Origin: Lethocerus indicus
Lineage: Eukaryota > Arthropoda > Insecta > Hemiptera > Belostomatidae
Direction of reading: 5' to 3'
Length of the DNA: 64,000 bases
Assembly (NCBI GenBank): GCA_019843655.1
Contig: JACDQD010000004.1
Location: forward strand, 4,278,001 to 4,342,000
Shown: piece by piece, positions 1-16,080 of the stretch
Numbering within the stretch: the stretch's first letter is position 1
How the letters are laid out: every line of letters begins with the position of its first letter
The notes under the pieces: generated by a model
Told to the model about the DNA's origin: nothing
The model's database searches: none
The model's input: only the letters and a program-made list of their open reading frames with translations
Program-made: the position numbers and the translations under genes

Positions 1-153
1 AGCGAGAATGCGAGATTTCTTTTTAACCAAACTTAATCCAATTCCGAATTAGAATTCTCTCGTAGAATTCCTCTGGCGAGTGAACTGCGCGGTCCTGCCC
101 GGTAGATAAGAAGATGGAAAAATAAGAAGGTTGCAATTGAGAAATAAGGAGGC

Positions 154-172
154 CATGGCCCGAATGGCCATG
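154..172. repeat. Short inverted repeat
   Basis: CATGGCC at 154-160 and GGCCATG at 166-172 are perfect inverted copies separated by five bases. The stem is short and GC-rich. No terminator-like T run or gene is next to it, so its role, if any, is unknown. Confidence 0.6.
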
Positions 173-678
173 TACATTCACAAAAAAACAATAGAAAATT
201 GCCTTAATTAATTTATAAACCCTAGATGGAAATAAGGTCGGTATTTCTTCGTGCCCTAAAAAAGCAGACATTAATTAATCTATTTCAATACAAATTGGGA
301 TATTCAATAAAACTTCGTCTCGTACGTTGGGACGCTTTTCCATTTATTTCAACTCGAATTACAAATGAGTATATCTTAATTCAATCTCCAGAGCATTCAA
401 TGTATTTTATAACGGTAGCACTGTTCAAAAATAATCTTTCATATTTATTTTTTGCTGTTAGTGCTGCCCATTATATAGATCTGGATCAATCAGGATACGG
501 TATACATCCTTATAATAGCAAACGCACGTAAAAACTAAACTAACTGCGAGCTAATAAATAATTGTCAATAACATCAAAATATCGTGGCATAATTGGAGTC
601 CTTAATGGAGTACAGGCGAGCTATCTTTTCTATAAAACCTGGCCACGAAACGGACAGAAGAGGGAAGTTGATGAGGAA

Positions 679-727
679 CAGGAGGAGGCAGTAAGTAAGT
701 AACAAGAGTTACCTCTTACTACTCCTG
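679..727. repeat. Imperfect hairpin, about 17 paired bases
   Basis: Three stem blocks pair in order: CAGGAG (679-684) with CTCCTG (722-727), AGTAAG (690-695) with CTTACT (715-720), and GTAAC (699-703) with GTTAC (708-712). They close on a four-base loop AAGA and are separated by small internal loops. The hairpin is shorter than a usual animal microRNA precursor and I recognise no mature microRNA in it, so it is annotated only as secondary structure. Confidence 0.55.
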
Positions 728-870
728 GTCACGACGGCCGCCCTCAGCCACGGTTACAAAATGACCCTGTTCTGAGATTTGAAAGGTGGACCCTCCACTT
801 CCCCACCACCACAAGTATTAAGACGTAATACCCACCGGTCCGGGCAATAACAGAAGAGAAAGACCGAAAG

Positions 871-878
871 GCCGAGAG

Positions 879-935
<57 letters not shown>
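871..935. repeat. (GA)n microsatellite
   Basis: About 63 bases of nearly pure GA dinucleotide with one C interruption near the left end (about 881). The opposite strand reads as CT and produces a spurious Ser-Leu open frame. GA arrays in insects can bind GAGA-type factors and are length-variable; no function is shown here. Confidence 0.95.
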
Positions 936-5200
<4,265 letters not shown>

Positions 5201-5201
5201 C

Positions 5202-5231
5202 GGGGTGGTGGTGGGGGTGGGGGGTGGGGGG
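5202..5231 (+). other. G-quadruplex-type G tract
   Basis: On the plus strand, runs of 4, 2, 2, 5, 6 and 6 G are separated by single T bases. Four runs of at least four G within 30 bases satisfy the usual quadruplex pattern. It lies beside a moderately GC-rich stretch and is not next to any identified promoter. Confidence 0.75.
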
Positions 5232-6480
5232 TGTTAGGAAAGCAGAACCGCGGCTGGATACCAAGCAGATGTGTCGCCCTACTCTTAAGGCCGTAAAAGT
5301 GAAAATCGTTCAGAGCGTTGCGGCGGTTGGGTAATGCGGTCCCACTTGGAACTGGTCGCTTCTTTTCGGCTTTCCTCTAACAGTTCTGCAGCGATAACCA
5401 GTTTTTTGTTTTCCATTTGCTGCCCCCATCGTGGAAAATTTCTGAAAACATAAAAGAAATGGACGTGTCGTAACGTCCTGCTGAATTGGGAGATTCAGTT
5501 TCGGACTACCGCTACCGGATTATTTCTGTAATAGGAACAAATGTCTGCAGTAGTTCCATTCACGATATCTCCCTTCGGCTTTAAAATTGTTACCTAAGTG
5601 TTTATTAAGTCCGAATAATTGCAGGAGAGATGATGTCGTGGGGTTGCTGGTCCCTATTGGACAGTACAGCCCACTCTGTCGTACAGGAACACTTTGATTG
5701 TCAGGAAGTAACTTACTTCGATGTTTCATTTAATAAATTGACAGAGTACCTAGAATTTAATTTCTATATGAATCGTAAAAACTCAAACTGGTGGAAAACA
5801 ATTACTGTTTATTTCTTCTATCAGTACTACGCTGCTGAAATCACGCTACGGAAGGTAGACGCATTCAGACATTGCTGTAATTTACCCGGTACTACTGTGG
5901 TTGTTATTCTACTAACCGTACGGAGTACGGTATATATGGCGTAAATATATACAGTTTAGAAGATGTGCGAATTACTTTGTAGACCATCCGCCTAATTCGA
6001 AGATTTCTCACCCCTTTCCCGTCTAACTTTATCTCCCTTTAGAGTAGACGGAACGTTAAAAACATCAGTCGAATATACGGCCCGGAGGCAGTTTCTCGGC
6101 TTAATCCCGTTGCGTACACTGGGCATGAAAAAAAGGAAAAACGGCGGGTCGTTTTCAGTTAAAGACTAGGGAACTAGCCGGGACCAAAAGGAGGAGTGGT
6201 GATAGTGGGGCGGGGGCCTAAGTGTCTCATTTGACGCTGCCTTTGAAGGGCCCTAATTATACACCATGTGTAACACGCCCGTTTTATTCTCTCCAACCCC
6301 GACGCGGGAGCGAAATAAATTATTCCCGAACCCGGTTGAGGCCCGGGCTAAGAAGAATAAGCTCCATCCCCGCCCCCGCTGCCACCCCCGGCCCCTTCCA
6401 CAACGCTGCCATACCCGCATCCTTTGATGACAACTCGAGCCCAATTTGTAAGATTATCCCTCCGCGGGGGCAATTAGCCG
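5232..6480. other. Non-coding DNA rising into a GC-rich island
   Basis: The left part is mixed and AT-leaning. From about 6200 the sequence becomes GC-rich with C runs (about 6360-6400). Overlapping open frames at 6222-6506 and on the other strand are mutual shadows in GC-rich DNA with no domain. Confidence 0.5.
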
Positions 6481-6493
6481 GTGCACGACGCGT

Positions 6494-6518
6494 GCCGGTC
6501 ACGTGACAGGGGACCGGC
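6494..6518. promoter_or_regulatory. Nested palindrome with CACGTG E-box
   Basis: GTCACGTGAC at 6498-6507 is a perfect 10-base palindrome containing the CACGTG E-box core used by bHLH and bHLH-ZIP dimers. It overlaps a second inverted repeat, GCCGGTC (6494-6500) with GACCGGC (6512-6518). It sits in the GC-rich island. Binding is inferred from the motif only. Confidence 0.4.
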
Positions 6519-6519
6519 G

Positions 6520-7909
6520 AATAATAACACCTCGGCCGGGTGTGCCCTACTCACGCCGTACGTTCGTCCTATCCTTAGAGGAGGAGGAGGAGGACAACCA
6601 ATTACGCCGAATCTTAACAACAAGTAATTGGGAATTCTTTTCAAGCGTGTTCGAGATCTGCACAAGACGGCAGTGTTGCGGCAGGAGTAACGTAAAGAGT
6701 AGGATACACCTAAAGGGTTTCTGTTCCGATTAGTATTCATCGCGGGTGACATAATAAGCGCTGAAATGGATTGTTCGATCCCAGACTAGTTGACTACATT
6801 TTGCCTGGAGAAGTCGTTTGTATATACCGTCGACATGCCGCTATATTTATATATTGTGTGAACGACGATCCTAAAGGAGGTGACTTATCCGGGCACAGTG
6901 CCATAATACGCACCTTATAGTAACTATCGACATAAGTAATATTTTTAAACCGTAGAATCAAAATAAGTGTAAATAAGACCCGCGATTACACGGCTAGAAG
7001 TCCTACGGATCTCAGATGAACAACACACAGTGGAATCGCAATGTGAAAATTGAATCACGTAAAGGAAACATTCTCGGCCCGCTTTTCCTCCCTTTTTTTG
7101 ATTGAATTTTCCCTTTAACCCTCTTTTTTCCATATGCGGTTTCATGTACGAGTTAATAATGCCGGGAAGAGCGTTTTCCGGTGAATAAAGATGGAACGAG
7201 AGAAAAAAACGGCAGGGGAAAGACAGAGGGAAGTTGGCGCAGCCGACGCTAAGCGCTCTACGTTCATTATTGAGAAGGGAGCATTGTTGATGAGCTGAAC
7301 CCACTTTCCCCCCATAAAAGGTACTGAATCTGTTAATGAACAGGACGACCCTTCCTGCGGTTATTACGATTTTTACGTAGACTTTTGGAAAATTAACAAC
7401 ATTATAATTAAAAATGTCTAATGATAACGGCATAGAACGTTGCTTTGATGTTAGCATATTCGGCCAAAAATATCCAGGGTTGTCACAAAGTGCGATTTGG
7501 GTTGACCGGCTCCAAGTGAAATTTATAATTGTGATGATATTTAGAAATGCTCAAAATTTCGCTCATCCTAGATAGTATCGAAAAAAACGAAAGGATCGAG
7601 GTTTCGGTAACTAATTCTGGCACCGGTTGAAGTCCTGGAACAGGCTGCGGGAAATCCAATAGTGCGTGAGTTTTCTGCCCGAGTGATCTTCTTGGAATAG
7701 TTTAAATTCGAACAAAGACTTATTCGCCATCTTGAATAATTTGTTAAACATTTCGAGGAAAGGATTATATCTTCACGTTTTGTAGGAACATCGTAGTTTT
7801 ATTGAAAAGGCGAGATCTATTCCAATAGACTAGGGAAAAATTATAGATCAGTGAATTTTAACTCAATTATGGATTGCGCCAGAATATAAATCATAATATA
7901 TAATATAGC
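6520..7909. other. Non-coding DNA, increasingly AT-rich
   Basis: No gene recognised. The longest open frame (minus strand, 6945-7457, 170 codons) has no signal peptide, domain, repeats or family similarity that I can see and overlaps ordinary AT-rich DNA. A small GAGGAGGAGGAGG run lies near 6580-6594. Confidence 0.5.
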
Positions 7910-7955
7910 ATTTTAATAAATGGAGTTATTGTATTTTAATAAATCGAGTTATTGT
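7910..7955. repeat. 23-nt tandem duplication
   Basis: Two adjacent 23-base units, 7910-7932 and 7933-7955, differ at a single base (GG versus CG in the middle). Each carries a TTTTAATAAA core and a GAGTTATTG tail. This is a recent local duplication in an AT-rich stretch; the AATAAA motif is a chance polyadenylation-like string, not evidence of a transcript end. Confidence 0.9.
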
Positions 7956-10017
7956 TTCGTAACGCACGTAGTACACCTTAGGAGAGAGTGATTAGCATTA
8001 CATTAATATACGCGGTACTTCCCTGCAATTATCAGAGGGGAAACGAATTCCGTCATTTCCTATTGGGTAATAATGCACGATTTTTATTTTTAACTTTTGA
8101 TCAAGTAGCGGGCTGTAACTTGTTGAATTTACGCGCTCAGATAAATTACAAATACAATATTAATGTTACATATAATTATGAAATGCAACGAGTACGGCAT
8201 AAGCGCACTTCTTCTTCTTTAAAGTCAACGCTTAGTAGTATAAACATCGTTGCTACAAAATACGTTTTCGTATTTTATTCCAAATAAACTTATTTTCAAC
8301 ACGAATCATCTCCCGCTTGAATGTCATAAATATACTGCAATATAAATACTCGATGCAATCATTTGTTAAAATAAAAATAAAGCTACTTTAATGCCGAAGA
8401 AACAGGGATCTCAGTTAACCTGAAAAGTTTGGTCTGTCCGAGGGGCACAAAGGGGAATTTCAACCGCTATCGATTTCCCTTTCCCAAGACGGCTTTTCTT
8501 TCCTACCGGCGATATTTTTTTTCTTTTTCGCGACGGGTCAAAAGCAGAAAACCGAAAAAGCATTCCCGCTGCACCATCTTGGAGACAAAATGAAATCAAC
8601 TGTACGATATAATTTTTCAACAATTCGAGGGTTGTAGGGGAGGGAGAACTGTAATTTTTACAAATAAGCAGGTGAAAGGAAATATAGGCATTCTTAATGA
8701 GCTGGTGGGGAGGAGAGAGGGGGTAGTTTATGTACAACCCGGGGCTCATTACGCACTAGCCGGGATCATTATGCGGTATTAAACGCCGGGATGTTTTAAT
8801 TCCCTCGCGCGCTTACCGCTTTCGAATTTCAGACTTCAACTATTTCGAAAATAATCTCTTTTTCTCAGCTCTGGGCGAAGGAAAGGGCTAAGCCGTGATT
8901 TGAGGTGTTAGTCCACAAACGGGCAGCTCAAAAAAATTGCGGGGCCTTAACAATTACCGTGGATAAAAATGCAAATGCAGAGATATCGCTTAAAAGTAAA
9001 ACCGAAAGAGCCTTCAGTTCAATTATTTATTTCATCACGACTTAAAGTTTCATTTTTTTCTAAAGGGTCGAGTACAATTCCCTTCATTCGATCGGGGTTT
9101 CGCCTGTTTGCGTTTAGATCAATTTATTTAATTAACAGGGACGTCCACAAGAAAATACCGCTATATTAATAATACCTTAAGAATTTCGGGGGGAAATCTC
9201 TTATTTTCCGTTGGATGCAAATCGAAACGACATTCCCGATAGGACGGGGAGGAAATAACTTAATACGGACTGGAATACTGGAATATTATAAGGGAGCCGG
9301 TCGTGGGGTCCCTCCCCATCGGAAGAGGACATGCAATGCCCTGGGGCTCGGGGGTCCCTCCCATTTCAGGCCCCAGCTGTCTGTTAGCCGAATGCGAATA
9401 ACAAAAATATCAACCGCGAAATACCATTCCAAAGTAAAATAACTGCGCGAATTTAAACACCCGAAGAACACCAGGAGAGGTGTAAATCAATTTTCTTATA
9501 TTCATCAGGAAATACAGTGGCTAATAATGTCTATAATAATACACTTTATTAGTATCGTAGCGAAAAGCGGTGATCATTAATGAATCTATAGACAGTTCGT
9601 TCTAATATATTGATATTTCGAGCTCCATAGTGCTTTTATTATGGATTTCATGATTATAAATGAACGGATTCGAAGATTTCATCGTTATTTCACTTCCGTT
9701 AACATGGGGGAACTGAAAAAGTGAAACGCGAATATTTTAAATTGAAGCTTAGGAATTCCTTCGAAAAATCAACATTTGGTCATTTTATACGCTCTCCTAC
9801 CGAAGCGTTTCGGGACCGTAGGGATGTCCACGAATATTGTCCACTGCAGGGGGGGCTCCTGTCGTGTCCAGACAGCGGAAGAGCGTTTTATGAATGAGGT
9901 TTCCTGAACAAACTGATAAAGAACCGACCGCCGGTCAACCGGTATTGTGAGTATGATGAAAGCGAATACGGACTACTAGTGCAACCGGGCCTATTGAGAA
10001 ACTGCAATAAACCGGTA
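7956..10017. other. Non-coding AT-rich DNA
   Basis: About 2 kb with no supportable gene. Two ATGCAAAT octamers occur 246 bases apart (8969-8976 and 9215-9222). A G7 run sits near 9850 and a GC-rich patch at about 9290-9370. Open frames here are all short and featureless. Confidence 0.5.
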
Positions 10018-10048
10018 CTCTCTCTCTCTCCCTCCCTCCCTCCCTCCC

Positions 10049-10103
<55 letters not shown>
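10018..10103. repeat. Compound (CT)n-(CCCT)n microsatellite
   Basis: A CT run, then about five CCCT-type units (CCTCCCTCC pattern), then a long CT run of about 50 bases. A related cytosine-rich tail (CCCTCCCTCCATCC type) follows at about 10128-10172. It is homopyrimidine on the plus strand throughout, producing a Ser-Leu-Pro pseudo-frame. Confidence 0.95.
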
Positions 10104-10106
<3 letters not shown>

Positions 10107-11524
10107 GCACTGCACCGGTAGTAGCCGTCCCTCCCTCCATCCCTCCCTGCATGCACCCTCCCACCCCCCTCCAACCTACATCCACGACCGGTACAAGGTT
10201 TCAAACAAATTGTTATTTGCCAAGGGCAATACCACAGAGAACAAGAACAAAGTTAGAGCACAGTTTCTCATGATGAGAAGGCACACTCTTAAAACAGATT
10301 TCAAATATTGGCCACTACACTCTCTCCAATAATCTATTAATATGGATATTTGACAATGAAGTTATAAAATTCTGAAGGAGGTTACATCAAAATTCGAAAT
10401 ATTCAGAAAGAGTTTTGCGTTTTATTATGTCCAAAATGTAAATTGAGATACTATACAATACAAAAGGAAGCTGGAAAAGAAATTCTTGTACTTAAAGCCG
10501 AGATGTTTAAAAAATTTCTCGAGAATTTTTTTTTAATTCAATTACATTCGTTAGGATAAGTATTCCATTTTTATATCGGTTAAACATGATACGCCCGCAG
10601 GAATAAAGAATTGTGCGAACGTTATGGAAGATTATAATGTTATAAATTGGTTCCGAGACGGGGCCAGGGTTATTGATAGGGTGAGTGTGTCGGGGGCGGA
10701 CACCCGACACTGTACCTATCAGTTCACCCAACACTGATTTATACCGTTTGCTTTATTAAACTAATTTAGAGGCGTTACACTCGGAGGCGAGGAGACCTTC
10801 AGTTTCCGAACTGTGGCCTCAGGTGGCACAGAAATACGTTGTAATCGCCGGCGGAATCGAGTTTTGGGAAGTTCGTTCGGTGCGAAGCGTTGGGGATCAG
10901 TTTCCCCGAATTAAATATAACATAGAGTAGGGTCAATGTATTGACAATTTCAGAAATTACAGAAAATCTCCTACTGGCTATTTTCATCGTTCTTATACGT
11001 CATTTTCGCAGACGTATGATATATGATCATGATTACATCAATTTCTAACGGTCCTAATCAAATGTTTTAGCTCGAATCCCACGTGTAGAATTAGAACGAG
11101 ATAATTAATACGATTATTACCTAATATAGTGTGAGGCCTATGTGATCCTTATCGATTTGTGCGTTCTGCACGTAGATTTTGCTATCGAGAAATTATAAAT
11201 TATTTTTTAACGTACAGCGTAGAAATAATTTGACGCATTTACGTGGTTTGTGTTGCGTGGAATTAGAAGTGAGCTGAGAGAAGTGCACCGAATAGGAAGG
11301 GAGGGATGGGGGTTCGGAGTTGCATAGGTCCGTTGTATAAGGGTTGAAGTGGTGAGAGACTAAGTTGAAGGGGATGAGGGGGGAAGGAGAAGGTCGGGTC
11401 TAATTGCACAACCGGACTCGGGGACCTGTCAGGCCCTCTCCAGTGGTGAGGGGGAGGGGGAGCCTCCCGCCAACTTCACCTCGGCACATAGACACAACTT
11501 AGCGGCGCCAAGTGATAATTGAAT
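10104..11524. other. Non-coding DNA with hairpin
   Basis: It starts with the pyrimidine-rich tail of the CT array, then AT-rich DNA, a two-part hairpin at 10674-10721, and a G-rich stretch at about 11290-11470 with several GGGG runs. No coding region is seen. Confidence 0.5.
10674..10721. repeat. Two-block hairpin
   Basis: An outer stem TGATAGG (10674-10680) with CCTATCA (10715-10721) encloses an inner stem GTGTCGGG (10687-10694) with CCCGACAC (10703-10710), leaving an 8-base loop. The outer and inner stems are perfect, separated by a 6-versus-4-base internal loop, giving 15 base pairs in 48 bases. No mature microRNA is recognised. It may be a structured RNA element or chance. Confidence 0.6.
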
Positions 11525-11660
11525 AAGTAAATTGTGCCCGAGTAGCCCCGGCCGCCGCACGGGTCTTAATTATTGCGCACCGCATAAAAGATTAAAGCCC
11601 GGATGAATTTCAGCCCGCCGACTTTACATTAAAGGGCCCGATGCACCGATGCACAATTGT
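11525..11660. promoter_or_regulatory. Candidate conserved non-coding element
   Basis: A GC-rich island holding, in order, a TTAATTATT homeodomain core, CGCATAAAAG (a Caudal/posterior-Hox-like CATAAA core), GATTAAAG, and a doubled GATGCACC/GATGCACA motif near 11639-11653. Dense homeodomain-type cores in a GC-rich, CpG-retaining patch are typical of insect developmental enhancers. This is pattern-based inference; no conservation data are available. Confidence 0.25.
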
Positions 11661-11841
11661 TCCCCCCCCCACTCTCCATTTCCACAGCCGATGCCTCCCC
11701 GCTTTCACGTGTTCCCCATCGTTACACCGAGTCGCTCGGTCGTAACTGAATTTAAACTGAATTTAACAGAAAATATATCACGAAAGCTTCGTATTATATT
11801 CGATACACATGTTTCGATTTGACTAAGCAGATATGTGTACC

Positions 11842-11846
11842 CTATA

Positions 11847-11904
<58 letters not shown>
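11842..11904. repeat. (TA)n microsatellite
   Basis: About 63 bases of TA with a single G interruption near its left end (about 11852). It is self-complementary and able to extrude a cruciform. Confidence 0.95.
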
Positions 11905-11906
<2 letters not shown>

Positions 11907-14900
11907 TATATTGGGCTCTAAGTAACCAACTCGATATAAGTAACAGAGGTTTACCAACAAGCAGAAATCTATGAACAACAATTTGCCCGCTACCATACGA
12001 CAGAAACGTGGTCGATTAGATCATGATTCCACAAATCTGAAATAATATATAAAATCGGCATTATTTAACCCAGTGTTCAGCTCCTTTTATGATACTGTAT
12101 TAGGCACCGATAAATTTGTAACCACTCCAAGACGTGTATATTTGACAGCATTTCCACTTTAATAGGAAAAGTCTACTGAGGTAGCCTGTTCACTTAGAGA
12201 GGTTAGATGCAATAACTTCTCAACCCTCAAAGACCAAAGAATGGATATTATGAGAAACAACCAAACAAACGAGAATATTTTACTAAACGCGGTTAATTAA
12301 GAATGCATATTTAGCGGTTCTACCTTCATTTCTCTCGCGAGCGACGGAAATGGATTCGAAAAAAAAATTCAGATCCCAAACGGATGACAAGGAGTGTGGA
12401 CGTCCGAAACTCTCCTTCGGGAGTAATAGGCGGCCGACACGCGACCGCCCAAGATAATTAGCAACAAATTGTGATTAATTGTTTTTATACAATTGATTGC
12501 CGCGCGGCAACGGCGATAGTGATCGGGCCAAATCAGGCAGAAGGATTGTGGAAGAACGAATATTTCCAAATTGGTTTTCGCCCGCCACGAGAAAGAATGG
12601 CTGGCGGACGACCCCCCGCGGTCGTATCGCATATCTCGACACCGCTTTATTGCGACAGTTTATTGATATTATTATGACGAGTTCTAATTCCCTTTTCCCT
12701 CCCTCTCCTGTTGTTAATAACAGGAAGTTATTGTTACTTTTATAGGAAAAGATAAGGCAAAGAAATTAAGGTGGCATTTTCCGGTTCCGTCGGCCCCGTC
12801 TGCAAATGGTTTCTAGGTAAATTTGGAAGCTGAGAGGAGCAGTTTTACATCGGATTTTATTACCGACAGTTCTGAAGTCTCTTTAAAGCTAAAAACAGTA
12901 ATTTTGTGTTGAAATATTTGCATTCATTTAATCAAAATACGGTTAATCTATTGTCATTTAAGGTCTAAAATGGGTGTTAAGTTACTGTTTACTATATACG
13001 CAATATATAGTAATAATAGCCCCAATTTATTTTAATAATGTAATAATATAAAATTGTTTTCGTGGAATTTTCCGTGTTGTATTGTGTATATATATATCAG
13101 ATTTATTTTCTTTTATTATTATTTAAGGTTCAAAATATTGTCTTCATCTGTTTGTCGGTTTTGAGGGGTGTTACGCGTCTTGTACTTAGCCTAGGTTTTT
13201 TCAAATTATTCCGTTTTTCCGGTTCCTTCGATCGGACGCGACGTTATTCAAATACCGACGGGATGGTATAAATGGTGGGGACGAAGGCACACTGGACCGC
13301 GCTTAATAAAAAAAAAGAAAACGGGCGCTGTTATTTAGAAAAAAAAACCACTTTGCTTTGAAAAAACCGTACAATCGTATAATTAAGAAAGCCCGCCCCC
13401 GTCCCCGGCCCCGCCCCGCCAACCGACCAAAGTGTATCGTCGCACTCGACATCGCGATTCTGCTGCATTTAGATGCAACTTCACCCCCACCGGCGTACAG
13501 GGGGAGGGTTTTTTAAAACTGAGCAAAGGATCGGAGCAATGAAAGCCGGAGGGGTAAGTGGTGCCGCAACCGGGAGCGCCCGGTGGGGGAGGATAACGAG
13601 CACCGAGCCCGGCTAATGACTACCGCTCACAGCCAATGCTATTTACTCCCGTTCTTTAATTAATACCTCCGATTTATAAGAATTTAAATACTAACAGGAA
13701 CAATCGCCGTGTTGAAAAATAACACATTGTTCGCAGTAAAAATATTCCGTCAGTAATACAACGTTTAACTTATTGAAAAGGTCTTAGCGAACTATAAATA
13801 ATGGTGGTTCCGTAGCCTTAATATTTTTCCTAGCTAAGATACCTTCCGGCAATAATGATTCTTAGTGTATTTCATTTCAACACGGAATTATACCATTGTA
13901 TTGTAAATATAATCTCGGAAGTGGACAAACAATGAGTGGTTAATTTCTGTACAATTACAAAGCATTATAATACAATAAAATTTAGCGTTTATATTGTACA
14001 CCGTTCTGTAGAGCTAGAAAATATATTTCCGTTGAAAATTCACCTTAAAAAATTATTTTCTTCACTTCCTTATCGTTTCTTCCTTAAGGACGTATTGATC
14101 CTTCGTTAATATGAATAAACGAAACGATTGACCGATGATATGTGCACCAATGATTTTTGGAGGATGTGATGTGCAGAAGGGAAAGGATAGTGAAAGTGAA
14201 GCAACGGAGAGGTATTGTAAGAGGTATCCAGTGGCACAATACGATTTATAACTTGACCAATCAGTTTCGGATTTGAGTCCGCCACTCGCCTTTCTAGCCA
14301 GTCGCAGAAATGGGACAATTCTCAGATTGGGCGCGCTCCGATTTTCAACCAATTCGAGCATCAAATCACCATCAAATTCGGACTGTCCGGATTCGAAGTA
14401 TTACGCAAGAATGAAAACTTTATCGCTACCCAAAAAAGCGTTACGCGACTAAATATTTCTGTTTATTATTAAACCCGAAAAAGATACATTAGGTATTACT
14501 TTATCGAAATGTAAAGCTGAACATACAATATTCAGTATACATAACCAAATATTCTTCGTTTGTTAAATGCGCGTATTTAAAGAGTAACGGGTCGAATAAC
14601 AGGACAATTAGGGCGAAAGGAGTTGGAAGCACACGTGAGATCACATTCCAACAGGGTTTACCCTCAACGTTTTAATCTTTCTCGGAGGTCGTGCGGCCAT
14701 TATTGAAATAACGTTCTTATTCTCGCCCCCTCCACCCCCCACCCGATTCACCTTTTAAAAGCGAAAGTGAGGACATAAAAGCCACTTATAGTTTTCCAAT
14801 ACTTTTGAACGGCCTTTGATTTCAGAGCAACTGATAATGCTTGGAGAGCGTTCCACGATCGCAGGAGGAACCTCCCGCCCTCGCACCCCGAGTGGCACAA
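11905..14900. other. Non-coding DNA, alternating AT-rich and GC-rich
   Basis: AT-rich from 11905 to 12360 and 12840 to 13130, and again about 13660-14060. A GC-rich island lies at about 13380-13620 (C-rich CCCGCCCCCGTCCCC type). One ATTTGCAT octamer is at 12916-12923. Overlapping frames near 12369-12745 on both strands have no domain and are not called. Confidence 0.5.
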
Positions 14901-16080
14901 AATTACGAGAGATGTCGGGCCGGACGGAGGGTGCGGGTATTAAAAAACTGGAGCGCTGCACCGAAGAATGCAGTGGACGCGTGGGCCGGGGGTGGAAGGG
15001 TGCGCCAGCGTATTCATGGCCCCCTAGGCCTATGTGCACCGAGGGCGCTACAAGTTATTTCTGTTGGCCGGGGGGCGGCCGGAATTAAAAGCCGGCCCCA
15101 GTCACGCACTCGACAGGGGCCCCGATTACCCCTCCATCCCTCCATCCCTCCCTCCCTCCATCACTCCCCACCACACACAAGTGCGGAGAGTTCGCAATTT
15201 GCGAAACCTCCCCGGCCGGTAATTGACGAGGAATCGATTAATGTTTGTCCCCTTACGCTGATCCGAAATAATCCCGATAGATCGGACGATAGGCTACTTG
15301 AAAATGTGAAAGCGTTTGTAAGAAAATTAAGTCGAATTATATCGACTGTACGTTTTATAGCGTTTAATTTAATTCGAGGAAGCAGCGAAAGGTACGCCAC
15401 GGTCGATATACGCGCCTAAATAATTATTACCACAAAGAGGATATAAAATTAAATTACTATGTTGGCTTTGGCTGATTGTTGCCTTTTTCAATTATAAAAA
15501 TATCGCATTAACCGATGGTTCTTGCCTTCTACAAATAAAGGTTTGAGACTGTTATGTCACCTCAATCGTGGATCCGCAGCAAAATAAAGATCTAAATTTT
15601 TGTGTTTCTATAATAAATTAGCGTTGGTGTTGCGTAAGGGGGACGCCTGCCTGTTTGGTGGCTGAGATGCAGCAGCAGTCGAGGACAGCGGCACAACGGC
15701 TAATCATGAAATGCCCCGGTGGGGGTGAAGGGGGGAGGGCGTCTCACGCGAGTACATCGGCCGGCCACTAAACCCGAGACCGAGGGCGGAGGATTGTTAT
15801 TAGGTTAAGGAAGTGGAAGGATGCGGGCGGGCGGGATGGGGGAGGGCACAGTTCCAGGAACGATTTCAGGATGAGGTAGAAGAAGAGGGAGGAGGCGGGG
15901 GCTCTATTATAATGCAATTTGTCTTCTTCACGTTGGGCTGGTTTCAACCGAGACCGGATTCGTTGCCCACCGGCCCCTGTCCCGGACCCGATTTGCCTTC
16001 GTTTTAATCCTCGTACCGAGGACTGGAGGCTCCTTGCGGAATGTTTACGGAATTAAAAGGAAATGCGCAAAAACCTACGG
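14901..16080. other. GC-rich non-coding stretch with pyrimidine tract
   Basis: GC-rich sub-islands at about 14900-15180 and 15690-16020 flank an AT-rich middle. A CCTCCATCCC-type pyrimidine tract runs 15129-15172 and a GGTGGGGGTGAAGGGG purine tract lies at about 15718-15739. The 192-codon open frame at 14841-15419 crosses the pyrimidine tract and has no recognisable fold, so it is not called a gene. Confidence 0.45.

Larger units (their letters stand above)
1..870. other. Non-coding DNA, no gene seen
   Basis: AT-rich sequence with stop codons in all frames apart from short chance open stretches. It holds two small inverted repeats (154-172 and 679-727, listed separately) and several TTAATTAAT-type homeodomain cores near 206-216 and 270-280. 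The open frame at 226-531 (101 codons) shows no signal peptide, domain or low-complexity feature and I take it as chance. No promoter or splice structure can be defended. Confidence 0.6.

Noticed and set aside
6945..7457. 170-codon minus-strand open frame
   Set aside because: No motif, signal peptide or coding look; the length is possible by chance among the many frames of a 64-kb window.
14841..15419. 192-codon plus-strand open frame
   Set aside because: Crosses a CCTCCATCCC tract in GC-rich DNA; no recognisable domain, no supporting start or splice context.
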